Below are positions 1 to 7,459 of a stretch of DNA of 64,000 bases, in pieces; positions within the stretch are counted from its first letter, which is position 1; each line of letters opens with the position of its first letter. The DNA lies in contig JAFQEJ010000050.1 in the NCBI GenBank assembly GCA_017399105.1, positions 1 through 64,000 on the forward strand, read 5' to 3'. The DNA is from Clostridia bacterium (GTDB lineage: Bacteria; Bacillota; Clostridia; Oscillospirales; CAG-272). The notes under the pieces were generated by a model. The model made no database searches, was not told the DNA's origin, and was given only the letters and a program-made list of their open reading frames with translations. The position numbers and the translations under genes are program-made.

Positions 1-230
1 CGGCGGGAGCAAGCCCCCGCCCTACGGTGAAATTGCATATGATCGGACAGAGGCAACATGATATCGTTGCGTTGAGGGAGCGCTACGCCGGGGCCTTGGT
101 CCCGCCGCCTGAAAGAGCCGAAATAATACGAACCGGCGGGAGCAAGCCCCCGCCCTACGGTGAAATTGCATATGTTCGGACAGAGGCAACATGATATCGT
201 TGTGTTGAGGAAGCGCTACGCCGGGGGCGG
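1..230. repeat. two tandem copies of a 133-bp intergenic repeat
   Basis: Copy 1 starts at 1 and copy 2 at 134, and the two agree almost base for base over roughly the first 95 bases before diverging near 230. Each copy opens with a GC-rich inverted repeat (GGCGGG at 2-7 and CCCGCC at 16-21 in copy 1) followed by a conserved stretch. It has no coding appearance on either strand. The left end is cut by the window edge, so more copies may lie outside. GC-rich hairpins of this type are scattered between genes in many gut Clostridia; that last statement is general knowledge, not seen here. Confidence 0.75.
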
Positions 231-392
231 CGTCCCCTATGGGGGAATCCGATGGTATGGAATGCGTCACAATCCACAAAATAATCCTCGAAATTTTGTT
301 GATTTCGGATATGTAATTTCCACAGGATTTATGTTTTAATATAGGTGTACCAAATATCCGCCATGGCGGAGGAATATACGAGGTCATACAAT
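231..392. other. intergenic stretch upstream of the oxidoreductase
   Basis: No gene is supported here. It holds a small inverted repeat (CGAAAT / ATTTCG near 292-308). I could not find a convincing sigma-A promoter with good spacing, although the T-rich run around 334-340 could serve as a weak -10. Confidence 0.4.
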
Positions 393-1667
393 ATGGAAAA
401 GAAAATCATGCGGATCGGCGTTCTGGGCACTCTGCGCGGCGGATCCTATATCGACATTTTCAAGAAGCTGGACGGTGCGGTGGTCACCTGCGTCTGCGAG
501 AACAATCCCAGATCGCTTAAAAATGTGGAGCATCTGCTGGACGATTCCATCAAGGTGTTCGAAGATTTCGACGAATTCATCGACAGCGGGCTCATGGATG
601 CGGTGATGCTCTGCAACTACTTCACCGAGCATGTCCCCTTCGCGGTCAAGGCGATGGAGAGAGGAATTCATGTGCTCTCCGAATGTACCCCTGCGCTGAC
701 CATGGCGGAGTGCGTTCTCCTCTGCCGCACGGTGGAAAAGACAGGCTGCAAGTACATGCTGGCTGAAAACTACCCCTATTTCGCCTGCAACATGGAGATG
801 AAGCGCATCTATGACAGCGGCAGAATGGGTAAGGCACTCTGGTGCGAGGGCGAGTACAACCATCCCGTCACGCCTCACGACAAGAATATGCTTGCTCCCG
901 GCAGACTCCATTGGAGAAACTGGCTGCCCCGCTCCTATTATCTCACCCATGCGCTGGCTCCCGTCCTTTATATCACCGGACAGAATCTCAAGGCGGTCAA
1001 CTGCAAGGCGGTCTTTGCGCCCGACACCCTGAAGGGAACAGCCGCTATGGTAGGCGATCTGGCAGCCATGATGATCTGCGAGCTGGAGGACGGAACCCTC
1101 GCCCGTGTGACAGGCTGTGCGGCTTGGGGCGGTCACGGAAACTGGTACCGCATCTGCTCCGAAAAGGGTCAGATGGAAAATGTCCGCGGCTCCCTTGATC
1201 AGATCCGTGTGCAGTACAACAGCTGGCACATCCCCGAGGGGGAAGAGGAGGTCAGCATCCGTCCCGCTCACTGGCATGAGGATGAAGAGATGAACAGCCT
1301 TGCCAACAATGCCGGACACGGCGGCGGCGACTTTTGGGTTGCCTACTACTTCGCGAAGTATGTGAATGAGGGTGTTGAGCCTCCTTTTGATGTTTACCGT
1401 TCGGTAGCCATGTCGGCGACCGCCATTCTCGCACTCCGCTCCTCTATGAACGGCGGCGCAGAGTATCAGATTCCCGACTTCCGTAAGGAAGAGGAGCGCA
1501 AGCTTTGGGAGAACGACCACGATTCGCCCTTCCCGGATGCAAGCGGAAATGTCACCATGCCCTGCTGCAGCAAGCCCGATTATACCCCCACCGAGGAGGA
1601 TTTCGCCAACGCCGAGCGCGAGTGGAAGGAAGCGGGATTCGTCAGTCATGAGACCTTTTTGATTTAA
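393..1667 (+). CDS. Gfo/Idh/MocA-family NAD(P)-dependent oxidoreductase
   Basis: About 424 residues. The N-terminus is a Rossmann fold opening with RIGVLGTLRGGSY, a variant of the usual dinucleotide-binding loop. It is followed by HVLSECTPALTMAE, which takes the place of the family's EKP segment, and YMLAENYPYF. The C-terminal half is the alpha/beta substrate domain of the family. Members oxidise or epimerise sugars, inositols or their derivatives using NAD(P); the substrate cannot be told from sequence. Start is uncertain: GTG 345, ATG 363, ATG 393 and ATG 408 are in frame, and 393 was taken because an AGG lies ten bases upstream and the fold begins a few residues later. It stands alone, with a strong terminator directly behind it. 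Confidence 0.8.
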   Translation: MEKKIMRIGVLGTLRGGSYIDIFKKLDGAVVTCVCENNPRSLKNVEHLLDDSIKVFEDFDEFIDSGLMDAVMLCNYFTEHVPFAVKAMERGIHVLSECTPALTMAECVLLCRTVEKTGCKYMLAENYPYFACNMEMKRIYDSGRMGKALWCEGEYNHPVTPHDKNMLAPGRLHWRNWLPRSYYLTHALAPVLYITGQNLKAVNCKAVFAPDTLKGTAAMVGDLAAMMICELEDGTLARVTGCAAWGGHGNWYRICSEKGQMENVRGSLDQIRVQYNSWHIPEGEEEVSIRPAHWHEDEEMNSLANNAGHGGGDFWVAYYFAKYVNEGVEPPFDVYRSVAMSATAILALRSSMNGGAEYQIPDFRKEEERKLWENDHDSPFPDASGNVTMPCCSKPDYTPTEEDFANAEREWKEAGFVSHETFLI

Positions 1668-1683
1668 GGTTATATTGAAAAAA

Positions 1684-1713
1684 GGGACTGTCGCACTTAC
1701 ATGCGACAGTCCC
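1684..1713 (+). terminator. terminator hairpin after the oxidoreductase
   Basis: A perfect 12-bp stem (GGGACTGTCGCA at 1684-1695 with its complement at 1702-1713, 6-base loop) flanked by A-rich and T-rich sequence, 16 bases behind the stop codon. It is the first of a run of hairpins. Confidence 0.7.
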
Positions 1714-1717
1714 TTGA

Positions 1718-1848
1718 ATATTGATTTTGCCGGTCAAAGACCGCCATTTCAGGGCATTTTATGCCCTGAAACCAATCAATATACGCCACAAAATCGAAAA
1801 TTTTGTGGCTGGGCTGTTGCAAATATTCCATTTGCAACAGCCCCTTTC
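1718..1848. repeat. block of nested and serial inverted repeats
   Basis: An outer 9-bp stem (1718-1726 with 1774-1782) encloses two small hairpins (CGGTC/GACCG at 1731-1743 and an 11-bp stem at 1747-1771), giving a three-way junction. Then come a perfect 10-bp hairpin at 1785-1809 and a perfect 14-bp hairpin at 1811-1843 followed by a T-rich run. The last one probably terminates transcription. So much ordered structure is more than two convergent genes need, and it resembles a small non-autonomous palindromic element or a structured RNA. Confidence 0.6.
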
Positions 1849-1870
1849 TGTTTTTAGGGGGAGAAGGGGC

Positions 1871-3259
1871 TTATTCCTTCACAATCTTATCCGCCACATA
1901 GAGTCCGTTTGCCGCAGCCTGGGAGAGTGAGCGGGTGAAGCCGGCGCCGTCACCGACAGCATAGATATTCTTGCATCCGACGAGGGCAAAATCCTCGGCT
2001 TCGGGGCGGGCGGAGTAGTATTTACATTCGATGCCGTAGAGGAGGGTATCGTAGTTGGCGGTACCGGGGGCGATGTGATCGAGGGCTTCGATGGTCTCGA
2101 TGATGTTATCAAGCTGTCGCTTGGGCATACAGAGCGAGAGATCACCGGGGACAGCCTTCAGCGTGGGGCGGGTGGTGGAGGCGGCAAGGCGCGAATCGTC
2201 GGTACGTCTGCCCAGCTTCAGGTCGCCGAAGCGCTGGATGAGGATGCTTCCTCCGCTGATGAGGTTGGAGAGGCTTGCCACATGGCGTGCATACTCGATG
2301 GGATTGTTGAAGGGCTGGGTGAAGCGCTTGGTGGTCAGCAGGGCGAAGTTGGAGTTTTCGGTCTTGCGATCGGCGCCGCGGTAGGAGTGACCGTTGACCG
2401 TGATGACACCGTCGGTATTTTCGGTGACAACCGATCCCCGCTCATTGAAGCAGAACATACGGGTCAGATCGCCGTAGTGCTTGGAGCGGTAGATGATCTT
2501 CGGCTCGTAGATGACCTTCGAGAAATCCTCCCAGATCATGGCGGGGAGCTCGACGCGCACGCCCACATCCACCTGATTGTTCTGGAGGGGGATGCCCACA
2601 CGATTGCACCATGCCGAGAAGAATTTGCTTCCCACGCGGCCGACGGCAAAGACGATATGCGATGCGCTGAAGCTGTGGGTGCCCTCCGAATCGGTGCAGG
2701 TGATTTCGTGGGAGCTTTTATCGATGTCGGTGACATCGGTGCCTGTGTGGATATCGATATGATGCTCCAGATATTCGATCATGGCATCCATGGTGCTGAA
2801 GTTGGAATCGGTGCCCAGATGCTTCACCTGTGCCTGTGCCATATGGAGGTCATGCTTGAGGCAGAGCTTTTTCAGCTCGTTGGAGGGCTGGTAGCGCTCG
2901 GTGGTGGCACCGAAGGAGACGAGGATTTTGTCTGCCTGCTCGATATAGTCGATGACAGCTGCGCCCTCCATATAATCGGTGAGCCATCCGCCGTATTCGG
3001 TGGAGATGATATATTTGCCGTCCGAGAAGGCTCCCGCGCCTGCCATGCCCTCCATGATCGCGCAGTTTTTGCACTTGACGCAGACCTCCGACCGATGGGA
3101 GACCACGGGGCAGAGGCGCTTTTTCAGGGGATTGCCTTTTTCGAGAAGGATGATCTTCAATTCGGGATTTTTCTCATGCAGACGATAGGCGCACATGAGA
3201 CCGCCAATGCCGCCGCCGATGATGGCAACATCGTAGCTTGTGTTGAATGCTTTTGCCAT
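1871..3259 (-). CDS. FAD-dependent protein of the COG2509 type
   Basis: 462 residues. N-terminal FAD-binding loop YDVAIIGGGIGGLMCAYRL, then the family hallmark CPVVSHRSEVCVKCKNC with three closely spaced cysteines, then GMAGAGAFSDGKY. Near the C-terminus NIYAVGDGAGFTRSLSQAA is the second FAD/ribityl contact. These are soluble flavoproteins of unknown substrate, related to HI0933/GidA-like proteins. An AAGGACG ribosome site precedes ATG 3259. It is the last gene of the fatty-acid/ACP operon on this strand, 12 bases behind the NERD-like gene. The function in that context is unknown; calling it a dehydrogenase is by family only. Confidence 0.8.
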   Translation of the reverse strand: MAKAFNTSYDVAIIGGGIGGLMCAYRLHEKNPELKIILLEKGNPLKKRLCPVVSHRSEVCVKCKNCAIMEGMAGAGAFSDGKYIISTEYGGWLTDYMEGAAVIDYIEQADKILVSFGATTERYQPSNELKKLCLKHDLHMAQAQVKHLGTDSNFSTMDAMIEYLEHHIDIHTGTDVTDIDKSSHEITCTDSEGTHSFSASHIVFAVGRVGSKFFSAWCNRVGIPLQNNQVDVGVRVELPAMIWEDFSKVIYEPKIIYRSKHYGDLTRMFCFNERGSVVTENTDGVITVNGHSYRGADRKTENSNFALLTTKRFTQPFNNPIEYARHVASLSNLISGGSILIQRFGDLKLGRRTDDSRLAASTTRPTLKAVPGDLSLCMPKRQLDNIIETIEALDHIAPGTANYDTLLYGIECKYYSARPEAEDFALVGCKNIYAVGDGAGFTRSLSQAAANGLYVADKIVKE

Positions 3260-3271
3260 GGTATCACGTCC

Positions 3272-3922
3272 TTATTGTTGCTTGTGATTTTTGCGTTCGA
3301 GAGCCGCCCTTGCGGTGAAGCGTTCGAGCAGCTCGGATGCCTTTTTCTGTTCTGCGCCGCCGAGGAAGCGGTTCTGATCCAGATCGTGGATATAGGGGAT
3401 CAGCCTTGCGGGGGGCAGAATCTTTTCATTATTATAATGCAGCAGGACACGCTCGTTCTGCAGCAGGGCGACCACATTGATTGCGGCGTTGTAGATTCCC
3501 CCTGTTGCAAGCAGCTTACGGAGAGCCTCCGCATGGGCAGCGCCCGCTTCAAAGGGGTTGGGGAAGTTTTGCACGCCCTCTGCGGTTTTGATGCCCCATT
3601 CGCCCACATAGGGGTTATCCAGTGCGCCCTTGACGGGGATGATGTCGATGATGGTGATGCCGCCGCGGGAGATAATCATACAGTCGATGACAAGGGCGGC
3701 AGCAGGATCTGAATAGAATTTTCGCGGGAGTCTGACGCTGTATTTTACCGCGCGGGAAGGAAAGGCGGCACTGAGCAGCCCCCGTATATAATGCCTGTCA
3801 CGGGGAGCACCCAGCGCACTTTTGATAAGAAGCTGCTTCCGGATTCTGAGAAAAATGAAGAGCAGAAGCAGAAGTGCGGCGACGGTGAGGACAGGCGGAA
3901 GGATCGATTTTATAAATTCCAT
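3272..3922 (-). CDS. membrane-anchored NERD-like domain protein
   Basis: 216 residues. One hydrophobic segment at about residues 8-26 is followed by a basic stretch and a cytoplasmic domain. The domain contains the NERD pattern of a hydrophobic strand, a Gly, an Ile-Asp pair and a later G.W (IISRGGITIIDIIPVKG, then VGEWG), plus an asparagine-proline-helix element (NPFEAGAAHAEAL). NERD domains are related to nucleases, but the acidic-x-lysine core looks altered here (DIIPVK), so activity is doubtful. It lies between the acyl carrier protein and the FAD protein in one operon. Function unknown. Confidence 0.65.
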   Translation of the reverse strand: MEFIKSILPPVLTVAALLLLLFIFLRIRKQLLIKSALGAPRDRHYIRGLLSAAFPSRAVKYSVRLPRKFYSDPAAALVIDCMIISRGGITIIDIIPVKGALDNPYVGEWGIKTAEGVQNFPNPFEAGAAHAEALRKLLATGGIYNAAINVVALLQNERVLLHYNNEKILPPARLIPYIHDLDQNRFLGGAEQKKASELLERFTARAALERKNHKQQ

Positions 3923-3996
3923 TGATTGTTGGTACTCCTATACCCACAGAATAAGGCAGACGCAATGACGCCTGCCCGATGCTGTATGGCTTTTCC

Positions 3997-4227
3997 TTAT
4001 TCGCCGAGCTTTTCCGACAGGAAGCTAACGATATCGCCGACCGTGATGAAGGTACGGATCTCGGAATCGTCGATGACGATGCCCAGCTTTTCCTCGCAGA
4101 GCATAACCAGATCGGCAAGCTCGAGAGAATTGATGCCCAGGTCATTGACCAGCTCAGCGTCCATGGTGATGTCGGCGGGGTTGATCTGAAGATCGGTTAC
4201 AAGAATGTCTTTTACTTTATCAAACAT
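3997..4227 (-). CDS. acpP: acyl carrier protein
   Basis: 76 residues, standard size. It has the phosphopantetheine attachment motif GINSLELADLV, where Ser carries the 4'-phosphopantetheine arm, preceded by ADITMDAELVNDL and followed by the acidic helix typical of ACPs. ATG 4227 has GAAAGGA upstream; longer in-frame starts upstream would run into the preceding synthetase gene. It lies 28 bases behind the AMP-dependent synthetase, so an acyl-AMP ligase and a carrier are co-expressed. That suggests the ligase loads this ACP, or both serve incorporation of exogenous fatty acids. It may be an accessory ACP rather than the one used for bulk fatty-acid synthesis, because no fab genes are adjacent. 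Confidence 0.92.
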   Translation of the reverse strand: MFDKVKDILVTDLQINPADITMDAELVNDLGINSLELADLVMLCEEKLGIVIDDSEIRTFITVGDIVSFLSEKLGE

Positions 4228-4255
4228 TGTTCTATATCCTTTCAGTACAATAGAA

Positions 4256-5953
4256 TTATTTAACAAGGAAGCGCTTGATCTTGCGGGTGGTGGTTTTCTC
4301 GAATTCGGTGGTACGGATATCGATTTCACGCACCTGCTTATATGCGGGGAGGCTGCGGTTGATGGTATTGATCTCAGCCTTGATCATGTCGCGGAGCTCT
4401 TCGACCGTCTTTTCGGCTGTCAGCTCCTCGCCGGGATAGATAACCGCTGTGATGACCACATCACCGTTTGCATTGGCACGTCCCACAACCACGCACTCTT
4501 TGATGAGGCTGCACTTTGCCAGATGCTCCTCGATTTCCTCGGGGAAGATGTTCTTGCCGTTGGAGAGGATGATGACATTCTTCTTTCTGCCGGTGATGTA
4601 GATATTGCCTTTTTTATCCATATAGCCGATATCGCCGGTGCGGAACCAGCCGTCCTCTGTGAAGACCTCGGCGGTGGCTTCTTCATTCTTGTAGTAGCCG
4701 AGCATGACGTTATCGCCCCTGGCGCAGATCTCGCCGGTTTCCTCGCCCTCGGTTTTATCGATCATGACCTCACAGCCGAGAACTGCCTTACCCACCGATT
4801 TGCGGACGGGCTTACCGGGGAGATTGACCGCCAGCAGGGGAGAACATTCGGTGATGCCGTAGCCCTCGATCACATTGATGCCGAAGGCATAGAAATCGTC
4901 GATGATATGGGGAGAGATGGGAGCACCGCCGCAGACGATGGTGCGGAGATTGCCGCCGAAGGCGTTTGTAATCTGGCTGAAGAAGGTATCGCGCTTATCG
5001 ATGCCCAGCTTGAGCAGACCGTTTGAAATTTTGATGGCGGCGCGAACCTTGCCTGTGAGATTCTTCTTTTCGATCTCGTCCCAGACCTTTTTATGCATGG
5101 TCTCAAGGAAGAGGGGAACCATGACAAGGGCAGTCGGCTTGAAGGCTGCGATATTGCGCAGGACATACTTGAGGCTGTCGTTTAAGAACACCGATGCGCC
5201 GATGAGATAAACCGACAAATGACCGCAGGTGACCTCGTAGGTGTGATTCATGGGGAGAACCGATACCAGTCTGTCGCGGTCATCATATTCCATTGCATGG
5301 ATGCAGGCATTGACTGCGGTGGCGAGATTGCGGTGAGAGAGCATAACGCCCTTGCTTGTGCCGGTGGTGCCCGAGGTGAAGATGAGTCCGCACATTGCAT
5401 CGGGGTCGATGACGTGATCCACAAATTCGCGCTTTCCCTGTGCCAGAGCGGAATTGCCGCGCTCGATCATTTTTGCCATGGAGATGATATTGTCGCCGCA
5501 CTCGGTTTCACTCGGGGCAATCGGGATGAAATATTTCAGTGTGGTGAGCTCGTCTGCATGCTTTGTGAGTCTGCCGTTGAAGCTGCCGGTATAGACGATG
5601 GCGGAAGCCTCGCTCAGGTTGAGGAAATTGACAATCTGCTCCTCGGAGATTTCCTTATCCAGCGGGATGATGACGCCGCCGCCGTTGATGGCTGCATAGT
5701 ATGCGGTCATGTAGTAGGGATTTGCCTCGCCGATGACAGCGATCTTATCCTTACCGATACCAATCTCTGCAAATGCTGTTCCGAGAGCAGCTACATCATT
5801 GTACATATTGCGGCGGGTGTAGTGCTTTTCCTCGCCGTTTTCCTTGTATATATAAAGGTCCTTATCCGCGAAGTCGGTGAACGCCAGATTCAGCATATCC
5901 TTCATATCGGTTACGAGTCTGGGTTTACGGTATGCCTTGATTGTTTTTATCAT
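4256..5953 (-). CDS. AMP-dependent acyl-CoA/acyl-ACP synthetase
   Basis: 565 residues of the ANL superfamily. Visible motifs: the phosphate-binding loop IFTSGTTGTSKGVMLSHRN, the adenine motif EGYGITECSP, the hinge WFRTGDIGYMDKKGN followed by YITGRKKNVII, and a terminal RKIKRFL that should hold the catalytic lysine. It activates a carboxylate, most likely a fatty acid, as acyl-AMP and transfers it to CoA or a carrier protein. ATG 5953 was chosen because GGAGGAAAG lies upstream; the longer reading frame to 6007 starts inside the promoter region. It is first gene of a four-gene operon with acpP directly behind it, which favours an acyl-ACP synthetase role, by inference. Confidence 0.85.
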   Translation of the reverse strand: MIKTIKAYRKPRLVTDMKDMLNLAFTDFADKDLYIYKENGEEKHYTRRNMYNDVAALGTAFAEIGIGKDKIAVIGEANPYYMTAYYAAINGGGVIIPLDKEISEEQIVNFLNLSEASAIVYTGSFNGRLTKHADELTTLKYFIPIAPSETECGDNIISMAKMIERGNSALAQGKREFVDHVIDPDAMCGLIFTSGTTGTSKGVMLSHRNLATAVNACIHAMEYDDRDRLVSVLPMNHTYEVTCGHLSVYLIGASVFLNDSLKYVLRNIAAFKPTALVMVPLFLETMHKKVWDEIEKKNLTGKVRAAIKISNGLLKLGIDKRDTFFSQITNAFGGNLRTIVCGGAPISPHIIDDFYAFGINVIEGYGITECSPLLAVNLPGKPVRKSVGKAVLGCEVMIDKTEGEETGEICARGDNVMLGYYKNEEATAEVFTEDGWFRTGDIGYMDKKGNIYITGRKKNVIILSNGKNIFPEEIEEHLAKCSLIKECVVVGRANANGDVVITAVIYPGEELTAEKTVEELRDMIKAEINTINRSLPAYKQVREIDIRTTEFEKTTTRKIKRFLVK

Positions 5954-6012
5954 ATTTTCGCACTTTCCTCCAAAATACATGTGCCGCAAATACGCACGGC
6001 ACGCCAATTATC

Positions 6013-6041
6013 ATTATATAATATCAAAGGATTTTTGTCAA
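6013..6041 (-). promoter_or_regulatory. perfect sigma-A promoter for the synthetase-ACP operon
   Basis: On the minus strand TTGACA (6036-6041) and TATAAT (6013-6018) are separated by exactly 17 bases. Transcription would start near 6005, about 50 bases before ATG 5953. It is arranged back-to-back with the promoter at 6062-6090. Confidence 0.85.
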
Positions 6042-6061
6042 GAATTATTTTGCCGAAATAC

Positions 6062-6090
6062 TTGATATGTCGAAAGAAATGCGTTATAAT
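6062..6090 (+). promoter_or_regulatory. sigma-A promoter for the polysaccharide deacetylase
   Basis: TTGATA at 6062-6067, 17 bases, TATAAT at 6085-6090. It points toward the gene at 6205 and leaves a leader of roughly 105 bases. Confidence 0.75.
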
Positions 6091-6204
6091 AAATATACCA
6101 CAAAAAATGTCATGCAAATTTTGTTTTTAATGAAACTTTTTTCGACCGAATACGTCATAACATACAGATGAGATGCAACCAACCTGCTGCCAAGAGAGAT
6201 AGAG

Positions 6205-7197
6205 ATGCCGAAATATAACCTTACTGTTTTTCTCAAGCGACGGATGTCCGCTGCCGCCGCTCTTATTTTATGCATTCTGATGCTTGCTTCATGCGAGTTT
6301 TCGGGCATTGGAAATGAAACGCAGCCCCCTCCCGGGACCGACGCTGAGATTACCTCCGAGCGTGAAGCCGAACCCGAGCTTACCACAGCCGGCGTGCTCA
6401 ATTCGGTGGAAAGCGATGAGAGCGAGGAGGAAACCACACCTCCCGAAACCGAGACCGAGCCTGTGACCGAAACAGAGACTGAAACCGAGACCGAAACAGA
6501 AACAGAGCCGGTGACCGAGACCGAAACAGAGCCGGTAACAGAACCTGCAGCCGAGCCCGAGACAGAGCCTGAGCCTGACAATTACATAGGACGAATTGCC
6601 ATCACCTTTGACGACGGTCCTACCGTTTCGATTATGGATCAGATCCTCGACAAGTGCGAGCAGTCCGGCGCTGAGGTTACCTTCTTCGTCTGCGGCTATA
6701 AGATCAGCCAAAACAGCTATGCGGTGATGCAGCGTGCGCTGGAGTTGGGCTGCGAGATCGGCAATCACTCCAACACCCATCCCAACTTCAACAAGCTGAC
6801 GGTGGAGGGCATTCAATCGGAAATTGATATCACCAACAAGCTGATCAAGGATGCCACCGGCATCGATGCGACTCTCATGAGACCGCCCTACGGCAATCTG
6901 AAGCGGGACATCGGCAGGGGGCTTGATAAGCAGTTTATCCTCTGGTCGGTGGATCCCGAGGACTGGAAATACCGCGACGCGCAGACGGTTTACGACAGTG
7001 TCATTGGTCAGGTGGGAGACGGCGATATTGTGCTTCTCCACGATCTCTACAAGACCTCTTATGAGGCATTCTGCATGCTGGTCGATACCCTTCAGGAGCA
7101 GGGATATAAGCTGGTCACGGTCAGCGAACTGATGGAACATTCGGGCATGCCGCTGGTGAACGGATACTTCTATTACAGCTCCACCTACGCAAAGTGA
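6205..7197 (+). CDS. lipoprotein polysaccharide deacetylase (NodB domain)
   Basis: 330 residues. A basic start and hydrophobic core end in a lipobox (MLASC), so the protein should be lipid-anchored outside the membrane. Residues about 75-125 are a Thr-Glu/Pro-rich linker encoded by degenerate hexamers, likely a wall-spanning spacer. The C-terminal half is a NodB domain: ITFDDGPT (catalytic base and metal Asp), HSNTHP (metal His pair), RPPYG and LLHD. Such enzymes remove N-acetyl groups from peptidoglycan or other glycans. ATG 6205 is preceded by AGAGAGATAGAG; ATG 6244 is an alternative that would also keep a signal peptide. Confidence 0.85.
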   Translation: MPKYNLTVFLKRRMSAAAALILCILMLASCEFSGIGNETQPPPGTDAEITSEREAEPELTTAGVLNSVESDESEEETTPPETETEPVTETETETETETETEPVTETETEPVTEPAAEPETEPEPDNYIGRIAITFDDGPTVSIMDQILDKCEQSGAEVTFFVCGYKISQNSYAVMQRALELGCEIGNHSNTHPNFNKLTVEGIQSEIDITNKLIKDATGIDATLMRPPYGNLKRDIGRGLDKQFILWSVDPEDWKYRDAQTVYDSVIGQVGDGDIVLLHDLYKTSYEAFCMLVDTLQEQGYKLVTVSELMEHSGMPLVNGYFYYSSTYAK

Positions 7198-7205
7198 TAA
7201 AAAAC

Positions 7206-7234
7206 TTGACAACCGAGGAAAAATCGGGTATAAT
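7206..7234 (+). promoter_or_regulatory. sigma-A promoter of the riboswitch leader
   Basis: TTGACA (7206-7211), 17 bases, TATAAT (7229-7234): a perfect match. RNA starting near 7241 would contain the complete ZTP aptamer. Confidence 0.85.
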
Positions 7235-7274
7235 TAACGCAGTGATTCTTATGGAGTTGCTGCGTTTTGTTTTT

Positions 7275-7372
7275 CAGCCGCATGACTGACGGAAGTGGGG
7301 GAAACCACAGGGAGTGCGGTGGTGATGATGCCGACCGTCTGGGCGATCCTGCTCGGAGTGTCGGATTTTTTT
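7275..7372 (+). ncRNA. ZTP (pfl) riboswitch with intrinsic terminator
   Basis: P1 pairs CCGCA (7278-7282) with TGCGG (7315-7319). Inside are the conserved TGACTGACGGAA, the P2 hairpin GTGG (7295-7298) / CCAC (7305-7308) and AGGGAG. After a short linker comes the diagnostic GCCGACCGTCTGGGC (7330-7344) of the P3 and pseudoknot part. This last segment overlaps a terminator: CCGAC (7331-7335) can pair with GTCGG (7360-7364), followed by seven T. Ligand binding (ZTP/ZMP, the purine intermediate that builds up when 10-formyl-THF is short) should prevent termination. Downstream purE, purN and purH fit this. Note that purH consumes AICAR (ZMP). Called from remembered consensus, without a covariance search. 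Confidence 0.82.
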
Positions 7373-7392
7373 ATTTCTCTCATTTTTTTAGG

Positions 7393-7421
7393 TTTACAAT
7401 CGGCTGACTCCGTGGTATAAT
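7393..7421 (+). promoter_or_regulatory. second sigma-A promoter downstream of the riboswitch
   Basis: TTTACA (7393-7398), 17 bases, TATAAT (7416-7421), 21 bases behind the T-run of the riboswitch terminator and about 40 bases before ATG 7460. It would give riboswitch-independent expression of the operon. Confidence 0.75.
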
Positions 7422-7459
7422 AAGCATGGAAATCTACCCACAAACGGAGGTAAATTATT

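Noticed and set aside
1..230. CRISPR array
   Set aside because: Only two copies with a period of 133 bp and similar sequence throughout the unit; there are no short repeats with unique spacers and no cas genes.
1675..1857. Small plus-strand ORFs in the hairpin block
   Set aside because: They run through palindromic sequence, have no ribosome site and encode no plausible protein.
2075..3712. A 545-codon plus-strand reading frame
   Set aside because: It lies antisense to the FAD protein and NERD-like genes, which carry clear family motifs. It is low-complexity in the shadow frame and has no ribosome site.
7275..7372. THF or purine riboswitch instead of ZTP
   Set aside because: The P1/P2 pattern with GACTGACGGAA, GGGAAACCAC and GCCGACCGTCTGGGC matches the ZTP type. 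The cores of the THF and purine classes are not present.
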